This document shows, piece after piece, positions 18,808 through 26,244 of a stretch of 64,000 bases of DNA; positions within the stretch are counted from its first letter, which is position 1; each line of letters starts with the position of its first letter. The position numbers and the translations under genes were made by a program. The DNA comes from Eubacteriaceae bacterium UBA6119. GTDB taxonomy: Bacteria; Bacillota; Clostridia; Eubacteriales; UBA1433. A model generated the notes under the pieces. It saw only the letters and a program-made list of their open reading frames with translations, ran no database searches and was not told the DNA's origin. The stretch is from assembly GCA_002423395.1 (NCBI GenBank), contig DIVZ01000005.1:62001-126000 (forward strand), in the 5' to 3' direction.

Positions 18808-19455
18808 ATGGGCAGATATAAGTGCGTAATTTTTGATTTGGACGGAACAATTGCCGATACAAAAAAAGGCATAATAAACGGTTATAAATACGCTGCGGCA
18901 GAGATGGGATTTAAATATTTAAAAGCGTACGATAACGATATTATAGGGCCTTCATTATATGACAGTTTTACTAGGTTTTACAAATTTTCACATGACAGGG
19001 CAAAAGCGGCTGTTGAGTTATACAGAAAATATTATATAGATAAAGGCTATTTGGAGTACAATTTATACGACGGCGTAAGAGAGCTTATAATTAATTTAAA
19101 GAACAGCGGATTATCTGTCGCTTTAGCTACTACAAAATATAAAAACTTTGCCGAACTGATGCTTAAAAACAGCAAAATTTATGAATATTTTACTTGCGTT
19201 GCAGGAAGCAACGCCGACGGTTCGTTATCCGGTAAAAAAGAGCTGCTTCAGTACGTGATGAACAAGACAGGCTACGCATCAGCGGATTGTGTAATGGTCG
19301 GGGACAGATTTTACGACGCTGCAGGCGCAAATGAGGTTGGAATGGATTTTATAAGAGCAGGATTCGGATACGGAAATGATGAAGAGTTTGCCGGTTACAA
19401 AGTTTACTTTACGGCAAAATCAGCAAATGATATTTTTAAAATTGTAATAAATTAG
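18808..19455 (+). CDS. HAD family hydrolase (phosphoglycolate phosphatase-like)
   Basis: A 215-aa HAD superfamily phosphatase: motif I FDLDGTIADT (nucleophile Asp), motif II in ATTKYKN, motif III Lys region, and motif IV VGDRFYDAAGANEVGM. A helical cap between motifs I and II is typical of the Gph/PpaX branch. The substrate cannot be deduced. It follows recA by 25 nt on the same strand, where other Firmicutes often have the RNase Y gene rny. It may be cotranscribed with recA, since no terminator separates them. Confidence 0.85.
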   Translation: MGRYKCVIFDLDGTIADTKKGIINGYKYAAAEMGFKYLKAYDNDIIGPSLYDSFTRFYKFSHDRAKAAVELYRKYYIDKGYLEYNLYDGVRELIINLKNSGLSVALATTKYKNFAELMLKNSKIYEYFTCVAGSNADGSLSGKKELLQYVMNKTGYASADCVMVGDRFYDAAGANEVGMDFIRAGFGYGNDEEFAGYKVYFTAKSANDIFKIVIN

Positions 19456-19546
19456 TATAATAAAAAAACATATAAAAGTTTCATTTTTTATAATTTTTTG
19501 TTAAAATAAGTACGAATAAGTAGAAATGAAAAGGTATTAGTTACAT

Positions 19547-21109
19547 ATGATTCTTGAAGTAATTTTACTTAGCTTTATAATTGCGCTTATCAGAAAAGGC
19601 AAATTTAAAAATATTATAAGTTATAATATTAAATTTAAAATTGTTTTTTTGCTGTATTTAATTGTTCATGCAGGTTTAGTTTTTTTCGGCTATTTGCTTC
19701 CTGCTCAAATTGCAGACTACAGCATGCTTATATATCTTTTAAGTTACTTGCTTCTTTTGGCATTTTTGGCAAGAAATATTGGAAAATACGAGTATATAAT
19801 AATACTAATAGGAGTGTTTTTAAATTTTGCGGTTACGTTTTTAAACGGAGGGAAAATGCCGCTATCGCTTGATGCCGCCGTAATAACAGGGCTGGCGGAT
19901 TCCGGTAACGTATTTTTAAGTAAAATGCATCTTATAAGTTACGCAATGGATTCAAGCACTAAACTCAGCATACTGGGCGATATTATTCCAATGCCTTCGG
20001 CATATCCTTTCAGGATTGTGTTAAGCGCCGGAGATATTATTATCAGCTTAGGCGCGTTTATCGCGGTTCAAAGAATGTTTGTAAGGAAAAACAGCAGTAT
20101 AAGACTCAGCCAGAAAAAAGAAGTTGAAAGAGAAGAAATTTATTTCAGCAATAATATACCGCTTGTGGATATTAATGAATTTTTTAATAAAGACCCTAAC
20201 GAATTAAAAACATTTTCTCAGGCAGAAAATAACGCAATAATGGGTTTGGTCGATGAAAACGAACCGTCAGAGCGTCCCGCAGATACATATACTGAAAATA
20301 ATAAAAAAGATACGCAGCAGCTAAGCAGAAATGAAAAGCAGGATGCTGTTAATTATGAGCAAAACGTAAAAGAAAACAAACCTTTCATACTGGAAAATGC
20401 GCCGGATACTTTTAATGATGACATACAACTTGATAATAGTATTTCAAATATTAAATTTAATGACAACGCATCCGTAGAACAGGGGCAGATAACTTTTTTA
20501 GATCCTGAAATGTCTAAATATGTAGATATGTATGATGCAAATGAACCTGTTGTAATAGAAAATAAATCGGAAGATAAGGAAGAAAAACCGGTAATCAAAC
20601 AATATCCGGATATCGGAGAAGAATTGCGAAAACAGAGGGAAATTGACAAACAGGCAAGACTCGCCGCGCAGCAGCGTGAAGTGGATGAAATTAACGCGCA
20701 ACTGGCCGCTATTGATGAAATTGAAATAAGCGACTTGGCAAAATCGCAAGATGAAGAAGATGAGGAAGAATACGAAAAAACACGTCAGCTTGAAACGCGT
20801 CCTTCGGCTGCAAAATCAGGTTTAAAATCGTTAAAAGACGGAGAAAGTTTTGAATATAACAAAGATAAGTTTACAATAACCGTAAAGGATGACGATATTC
20901 CTATCGGCGAGCGCAAAGAAACATTTTTAAAAAGGCTTTATGAATATGATATAGATATAAGAAAAACCCAGGCGGCTACAACCGAAGAAAAAGAAAAAAT
21001 AGAGCTTGAGGTAAAAAGAGACAAGGGCATAAACGTAGACGATAAGTTTATTATTCAGGACGGAAAAATCATAGAAAATCCCAATTACAAACTTAAAAAG
21101 AAAAAATAA
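19547..21109 (+). CDS. DUF5317 membrane protein with a long acidic C-terminal extension
   Basis: Residues about 1-185 match the DUF5317 family by pattern: several transmembrane helices, the loop LNGGKMPLSLDA, and TKLSILGDIIPMP followed by FRIVLSAGDIIISLGAF. Family members are usually near 180-200 aa. This one continues for about 330 residues of Glu/Asp/Asn/Lys-rich, probably disordered or coiled-coil sequence, ending with a more ordered-looking Lys-rich segment (KSLKDGESFEYNKDKFTITV, about 425-520) and poly-Lys. No function is known. A strong terminator follows. The start ATG at 19547 has only a distant AAGG, so expression may be low. Confidence 0.7.
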   Translation: MILEVILLSFIIALIRKGKFKNIISYNIKFKIVFLLYLIVHAGLVFFGYLLPAQIADYSMLIYLLSYLLLLAFLARNIGKYEYIIILIGVFLNFAVTFLNGGKMPLSLDAAVITGLADSGNVFLSKMHLISYAMDSSTKLSILGDIIPMPSAYPFRIVLSAGDIIISLGAFIAVQRMFVRKNSSIRLSQKKEVEREEIYFSNNIPLVDINEFFNKDPNELKTFSQAENNAIMGLVDENEPSERPADTYTENNKKDTQQLSRNEKQDAVNYEQNVKENKPFILENAPDTFNDDIQLDNSISNIKFNDNASVEQGQITFLDPEMSKYVDMYDANEPVVIENKSEDKEEKPVIKQYPDIGEELRKQREIDKQARLAAQQREVDEINAQLAAIDEIEISDLAKSQDEEDEEEYEKTRQLETRPSAAKSGLKSLKDGESFEYNKDKFTITVKDDDIPIGERKETFLKRLYEYDIDIRKTQAATTEEKEKIELEVKRDKGINVDDKFIIQDGKIIENPNYKLKKKK

Positions 21110-21110
21110 T

Positions 21111-21134
21111 CGGCTGATACTCAGCCGTTTTTTT
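21111..21134 (+). terminator. Rho-independent terminator after the DUF5317 gene
   Basis: CGGCTGA (21111-21117) and TCAGCCG (21121-21127) form a perfect 7-bp stem with a TAC loop, followed directly by seven Ts. It separates the recA-proximal genes from rnr. Confidence 0.93.
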
Positions 21135-21213
21135 ATTATTTGATTTCAATTTGTATAATGTATTGATTTATGTTAATATGGCAATAATACGTTAAAATTG
21201 GCCGGTGGTAAAA

Positions 21214-23328
21214 ATGGAATTAAAAGAAACAGTTAAAAACATAGTAAACGATAAAAAATATAAGCCTATGAGCTTTAAGCAATTCGCATATCTTTTAGAT
21301 ATCAAAGAAAATGCGGAAAAGGATTTTTTAAGAGAGATTCTCAATCAACTGGAGCAGAATTCTTTTTTAATATCTTATGAAAATAAATTTTATAAAGCAA
21401 ACGGCGGTAGTTTAGTAAGCGGTCTTCTGCAAATAACTTCAGGCGGATATGGTTTTGTTCTTATAGACAATGCGGATGATATATTTATACCTAGCGAGAA
21501 CTTATCGGGAGCCCTTAACGGGGATGAAGTTCTTGTTCAGATTATAAAAGAAATTAAACCCCGTTTTGAAGGCAGAATTGTAAAGATTATAAAGAATAAC
21601 AACAAAAATCTTCTGGGCACATTTTATAAAACAAAAAGAGGCGGATACATTACCGCTGATAACAAAGGCATTACAAAAGATGTATATATAAATGAAAAAA
21701 GCGCCAAAGGCGCAGTCAGTAAAGACAGAGTTGTTTTTGAAATTATAAAAAAAATAAGCTCCGAAAAGCTTGAAGGCAGAGTGCTTCATATTTTGGGGGC
21801 AGCCGATAAAAAAGGCGTCGATATAAAAGGCGTCGTAATAAACAATGATATAAAATATAAGTTTAATGAAGATGCAATAAAACAGGCAGACGGCATAAAA
21901 GCGGATATAAATTTACAAGATAAATCAAGAGTGAATTTAAGTAAAAAGAATATATTTACAATAGACGCTTTAACGGCAAAAGATATGGATGACGCTGTCA
22001 ATATAGAATTAAAAGACAATAACTATGTGCTGGGTGTTCATATTGCCGATGTCAGTTATTATGTTAAAAAAAATACTCCGCTTGACAAGGAAGCGTATGA
22101 AAGAGGCAACAGCACTTACTTTCCCGATTACGCAATACCAATGCTGCCGCACAGCCTATCGGGCGATATTTGCAGCTTGCGGGCAGAACAGCCGCGTCTT
22201 TCGGTAAGCGTTGTAATGACAATTGATAAAACGGGAAACGTTTTGGAATATGAGATTTTTAAATCAATAATTAAATCAAAAAAGAAAATGACATATACGG
22301 GCGTGCAAGCTGTTTTAGATGACATAATGTATGAAGATGATGATTACAAAAAATTTAAAAAAGATATTTTGCTTATGGACGAACTGAGCGATATATTAAA
22401 TAACAGGCGCGAAAAAAGAGGCAGCATAGATTTTGATATGCCTGAGGCTGAAGCGATAGTTGATGAAGAAGGTAATCCGATATTGATTAAAAAATCGGAA
22501 AGGCTGAAATCGCATAAAATAATTGAAGAGTTTATGCTGCTTGCCAATGAAACAATTGCGGAGCATATTTACTGGCTTAATTATCCGTGTATATACAGAG
22601 TGCACGACGACCCCAATACGGAAAAAATGGCTGATTTAAAGGAAATTTTGTTAAGCATGGGGTATAAAATAAATTCTTCAAATATGCATCCGAAAAAAAT
22701 CTCGGAGCTTTTGTCTAATATAAAAGATAAGCCTGAAGAAGATTTAATTAAAAATATAGTTTTAAGAAGCATGCAGAGAGCTGTATATCACAATAAAAAC
22801 ACAGGTCATTTCGGCATTGCCGCAAAATACTACACGCATTTCACATCCCCTATAAGAAGATATTCCGATTTGATTGTGCATAGAATACTTGCAGAAATTC
22901 TTATAGGAAACACAGAGCAGTATTTATATTCCGATGAAGAACTTGCGGAAATTTCAAGGCATATTTCAAAAACTGAGCGCATTTCGGTAAAAGCTGAGCG
23001 CGAAGTAATGCGCATTAAAATGGCCAAGTATTTATCCGATAAATTAGGCACTAAGTATAAAGCGGTTATATCGCATATAACTTCAAACGGATTTTTTGTA
23101 GAGCTTGAAAATCTTATAGAGGGTTTTGTGCCTTTTTCATATTTGGATGATTACTATGTTTCGGATCTCAAACGCTTTTTATTCTACAATGAAAGAAGCG
23201 GAAAAACTTATAAGCTCGGAGAAATTGTAAGCGTAAAACTAAAAGAAGTTAATATTATTGATGGAAGATGCATATTTGTGTTTGCCTCTTCAAAGGAAGA
23301 AAAAGCATATGAAGATATATCTGTTTGA
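21214..23328 (+). CDS. rnr: Ribonuclease R (RNB-family exoribonuclease)
   Basis: RNase R is a processive 3'-5' hydrolytic exoribonuclease able to unwind structured RNA. The 704-aa protein has an N-terminal winged-helix region, two cold-shock domains (SGGYGFVLID near 80), the RNB catalytic domain with DALTAKDMDDAVNIE (metal-binding aspartates) and VHIADVSYYV, and a C-terminal S1 domain (about 620-700). A GTG at 21205 could add three residues, but GGTGG at 21204-21208 overlaps it and is 5 nt before the ATG at 21214, so 21214 is preferred. The 3' end overlaps the PPTase gene. Confidence 0.95.
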   Translation: MELKETVKNIVNDKKYKPMSFKQFAYLLDIKENAEKDFLREILNQLEQNSFLISYENKFYKANGGSLVSGLLQITSGGYGFVLIDNADDIFIPSENLSGALNGDEVLVQIIKEIKPRFEGRIVKIIKNNNKNLLGTFYKTKRGGYITADNKGITKDVYINEKSAKGAVSKDRVVFEIIKKISSEKLEGRVLHILGAADKKGVDIKGVVINNDIKYKFNEDAIKQADGIKADINLQDKSRVNLSKKNIFTIDALTAKDMDDAVNIELKDNNYVLGVHIADVSYYVKKNTPLDKEAYERGNSTYFPDYAIPMLPHSLSGDICSLRAEQPRLSVSVVMTIDKTGNVLEYEIFKSIIKSKKKMTYTGVQAVLDDIMYEDDDYKKFKKDILLMDELSDILNNRREKRGSIDFDMPEAEAIVDEEGNPILIKKSERLKSHKIIEEFMLLANETIAEHIYWLNYPCIYRVHDDPNTEKMADLKEILLSMGYKINSSNMHPKKISELLSNIKDKPEEDLIKNIVLRSMQRAVYHNKNTGHFGIAAKYYTHFTSPIRRYSDLIVHRILAEILIGNTEQYLYSDEELAEISRHISKTERISVKAEREVMRIKMAKYLSDKLGTKYKAVISHITSNGFFVELENLIEGFVPFSYLDDYYVSDLKRFLFYNERSGKTYKLGEIVSVKLKEVNIIDGRCIFVFASSKEEKAYEDISV

Positions 23329-23935
23329 CGACATGCAAAATGCGGACATTGGTTATCTGCTTAAATCTATTGATAAAATGCCCCAGCAGAGAGCCGCCCA
23401 AGCACAAAAGTATATTCATATCCACGATAAAGCAATATGCGTTCTTTCTTTTATGCTGCTTAAGTACGGGCTTTATGATATGGGGCTGCAAACTGACAAT
23501 ACCGAATTTGCATATAAAAACAATGGCAAACCGTATATCAAAAATGAAAATGTTTTTTTTAATATCAGCCATAAAGACAATATTATTATCTGCGGCTTGT
23601 CTGATTACGAATGCGGCGTTGATATTGAAAAAATTAAACCATATAAGCAAAATATGGCGGAACGCATTTGTTCGTATGATGAAATTAAATTACTGTTGCA
23701 ATCTGATAATAAAGAAGAAGCGTTTGCAAAGATTTGGACAGTAAAAGAAAGTTATTTAAAATACAAAGGCATTGGCATAGCCGCCGATTTACAGTCTGTC
23801 AAAAAAAGCATACAAGAAGAAAACTTATACATATACACTCAAAGATACAAAGAATACGTCATCTCAGCGTGTCTTCCTGTTAAGTCCGAAACAGAAATTC
23901 ATAAAGTCGATTTCGATATGATTATTAATCTATAA
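23309..23935 (+). CDS. 4'-phosphopantetheinyl transferase, Sfp/Gsp type
   Basis: It transfers phosphopantetheine from CoA to a conserved Ser of carrier proteins. Family signatures in the 208-aa product are NGKPYI, FFNISHKDN, CGVDIEKIKP (Mg-binding Asp and Glu) and FAKIWTVKESYLKYKGIG (the W-x2-KE-x3-K motif). The in-frame region extends upstream into rnr, but the ATG at 23309, 9 nt after AAAGGAAG, gives a start (MKIYLF) matching the family fold. It overlaps rnr by 20 bp. No polyketide or peptide synthetase gene is nearby, so it may serve the fatty-acid carrier protein. Confidence 0.88.
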   Translation: MKIYLFDDMQNADIGYLLKSIDKMPQQRAAQAQKYIHIHDKAICVLSFMLLKYGLYDMGLQTDNTEFAYKNNGKPYIKNENVFFNISHKDNIIICGLSDYECGVDIEKIKPYKQNMAERICSYDEIKLLLQSDNKEEAFAKIWTVKESYLKYKGIGIAADLQSVKKSIQEENLYIYTQRYKEYVISACLPVKSETEIHKVDFDMIINL

Positions 23936-24036
23936 AATCTTTCCGTTAAATTAAGTTTGCAATTTAAACAGTAAAATAATTCTATCATGTATATTATTGG
24001 CAAGTTAAGCAAAAAATACCACAAGAGGTGAATTTT

Positions 24037-24726
24037 ATGCATGATAGAAAAAAACTTACAATATCTATAATTACATTTATTTTTGTCTTCACTTTCGTAT
24101 TCGGAATAGTATTCAGCGTAAATGCGGAAACGGTTTATTATGGCTCTCCAAGCTCTTCGGTAAAACAAGTACAGCAAAAACTTCAAAATTGGGGTTACTA
24201 TTCAGGAAATGTCGATGGTATTTTTGGTGTTAAAACCGAAAAAGCCGTAAGATGGTTTCAATCTAAAAACGGTCTTACTGTCGACGGAAAATGCGGAAAA
24301 CAAACGCTTGAAGCTTTAGGACTTGGCAGTCTGGCAAGCAGCGGCGGCGACGGCAAAAGTAGCAGCGGAAACGTAAACAACGATGCGTATTTGCTTGCGC
24401 GGTGTATTTACGGCGAAGGCCGAGGCGAGCCGTATACGGGGCAGGTTGCTATAGCGGCAGTTATTCTAAACAGAGTGGAGGACTCAGGCTTTCCAAACTC
24501 AATAAGCGGAGTAATATACCAAAAAGGAGCTTTTGACGCTGTAGCGGACGGTCAGATAAACTTAACGCCTAATCAGTCTTGCATTAATGCCGCTAAGGAT
24601 GCTATGAATGGTTGGGACCCTACGGGAGGGGCATTATATTATTATAATCCTGTAACTGCTACAAACAAATGGATTCGTTCTCGCCCGATAATGTTAACAA
24701 TAGGAAAGCATGTTTTTTGCAAGTAG
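24037..24726 (+). CDS. sleB: Spore cortex-lytic enzyme SleB
   Basis: SleB is a lytic transglycosylase-type hydrolase that degrades spore cortex peptidoglycan during germination. The 229-aa protein has a signal peptide ending near VNAET, a PG_binding_1 domain (about 35-90: SVKQVQQKLQNWGYYSG, then DGIFGVKTEKAVRWFQ), a Ser/Gly linker, and the Hydrolase_2 catalytic domain (about 112-229) with ARCIYGEGRGEPYTGQVAIA, including the presumed catalytic Glu. A GTG at 24028 overlaps the AGAGGTG ribosome-binding site, so the ATG at 24037 is taken. It is followed by ypeB, its usual partner. Confidence 0.95.
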   Translation: MHDRKKLTISIITFIFVFTFVFGIVFSVNAETVYYGSPSSSVKQVQQKLQNWGYYSGNVDGIFGVKTEKAVRWFQSKNGLTVDGKCGKQTLEALGLGSLASSGGDGKSSSGNVNNDAYLLARCIYGEGRGEPYTGQVAIAAVILNRVEDSGFPNSISGVIYQKGAFDAVADGQINLTPNQSCINAAKDAMNGWDPTGGALYYYNPVTATNKWIRSRPIMLTIGKHVFCK

Positions 24727-24739
24727 GGGGGATGCGGAT

Positions 24740-26080
24740 ATGAGAAAAAATATAATAATTGCAGTACTGGCAATTGCTTTGGTTGTAGTAGGCATATGGG
24801 CGTACAGCACAAATAAGGAAAAAATAAGTTATAAAAACTTAGTCGTAGGCACTTACGAGGACAGCTACATGACGCTTGAAGAAGCTCTTAAAAATATGGA
24901 CGATTCGCTTTCAAAAATATTGGTTTCAACAGATGATGCCTATTTAAAGACTCTGCTGCTGGATGTATGGCAATACAGCATTCAAGGCGCTCAAGCTGTT
25001 GTTAACCTGCCTGTAAGCCATGTTGCTATGCAGCAGACGAGTGAGATATTAAATCAGGCAGGAGATTACTGTTATACGGTAGCTAAGCAGATTGAAGCCA
25101 AAAATAACATTAACAATGAAGAAATTGATAATTTAGCTAAAATAAAGGATACAGTATATACAATCCGCAAAAACGTAGAGGCATTATCAGATAAGTTAAG
25201 GTCGGGAGACGTGAGTCTTTTTAGAACCGACAATAACAAAGGGTTTTATTATGAAGACGGATTAGCTTACGGAACAGATTTAGCATTTACTCAGATAAAT
25301 AAGACTAGTATGGAATATCCAAAACTTATTTATGACGGACCTTTTTCCGAAGGACTTAAAGATAAAGGACCGAAGTCTGATTTGGGAGCGGAAGTTGATG
25401 AAAATACCGCAATGCAGGCGGCTGTGAAATATTTAGGCGGTAATGTTCAATTAAGTAAGGCTGCTGATGATAACGGCATTATACCATGTTATGTTTTTGA
25501 AACAAACGCTGATAATAATGAGTCTAATTATTCCGTAAAAGTAAGTAAAGCCGGAGGACACGTTCTTCAGATTGTTTCAAGCAGAATTATAAACAGCCAG
25601 CAATTAAATATCACACAAGCGAAAGAAAAAGCTAAGGAATATTTGCAAAAAATCGGATTTGAGAACATGTCGGAGAACTATTACGAAACGTATGGAAATA
25701 AGACAGTATTTAATTTTGTAGGTCAAAAAGACGGTGTTATAATATATCCAGATATGGTCAAAGTGCAAATAGCCCTGGATAACGGAGAAATAGTCGGGTT
25801 TGAAGCAAGCACTTACTATATGTCCCATTATGACAGAACTATAAAAAAAGCTGCAATAACGGTGCAGCAGGCGCAAAAAAAAGTGAGCTCTAATTTAACG
25901 ATAGTCTCTAAAAAATTAGCTATTATACCGACGCAAAGCGGAAATGAAGTAATGTGCTATGAATTTAAATGCAAAACAAAAGACGATGAAATATTTATAG
26001 TTTATATAAACGCAGGTACTGGCGTTCAGCAGGAAATACTAAAAGTAATAGAAGCCAATAACAGCATTCTGGCATTATAA
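24740..26080 (+). CDS. ypeB: Germination protein YpeB
   Basis: YpeB is needed for the localisation and stability of SleB in the spore. The 446-aa product has one N-terminal membrane anchor (IIIAVLAIALVVVGIWAYS), an alpha-helical region (about 35-190) and C-terminal PepSY-like repeats (for example AMQAAVKYLGGNVQLSK and LNITQAKEKAKEYLQKIG). The ATG at 24740 starts MRKNIII; a longer in-frame extension from 24710 would overlap sleB and places the G-rich ribosome-binding site (24725-24731) inside the gene, so it is rejected. The gap to sleB is 13 nt. Confidence 0.93.
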   Translation: MRKNIIIAVLAIALVVVGIWAYSTNKEKISYKNLVVGTYEDSYMTLEEALKNMDDSLSKILVSTDDAYLKTLLLDVWQYSIQGAQAVVNLPVSHVAMQQTSEILNQAGDYCYTVAKQIEAKNNINNEEIDNLAKIKDTVYTIRKNVEALSDKLRSGDVSLFRTDNNKGFYYEDGLAYGTDLAFTQINKTSMEYPKLIYDGPFSEGLKDKGPKSDLGAEVDENTAMQAAVKYLGGNVQLSKAADDNGIIPCYVFETNADNNESNYSVKVSKAGGHVLQIVSSRIINSQQLNITQAKEKAKEYLQKIGFENMSENYYETYGNKTVFNFVGQKDGVIIYPDMVKVQIALDNGEIVGFEASTYYMSHYDRTIKKAAITVQQAQKKVSSNLTIVSKKLAIIPTQSGNEVMCYEFKCKTKDDEIFIVYINAGTGVQQEILKVIEANNSILAL

Positions 26081-26100
26081 TTGTAAACTTAATATAAAAT

Positions 26101-26138
26101 AAAAAACGGAAATAAGTACTACTATTTTCCGTTTTTTT
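26101..26138 (+). terminator. Terminator after sleB-ypeB
   Basis: AAACGGAAA (about 26104-26112) pairs with TTTTCCGTTT (about 26125-26133) around a 12-nt loop, and seven Ts run through to 26137. It ends the germination operon. Confidence 0.88.
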
Positions 26139-26172
26139 ATTTGCCTTAATTTTATTTGGTTAAATATGCATA

Positions 26173-26200
26173 ATGAAAATTAAGTGTTTCATGGTATAAT
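26173..26200 (+). promoter_or_regulatory. Putative sigma-A extended -10 promoter for uvrA
   Basis: TGGTATAAT (26192-26200) is an extended -10; ATGAAA at 26173-26178 is a weak -35 with a 16-nt spacer. The uvrA start lies 44 nt downstream. No convincing LexA-type dyad is visible. Confidence 0.55.
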
Positions 26201-26244
26201 GTTTGTTCAACCAATAATATTTAAGTTACGGGAAGAAGCAATAG

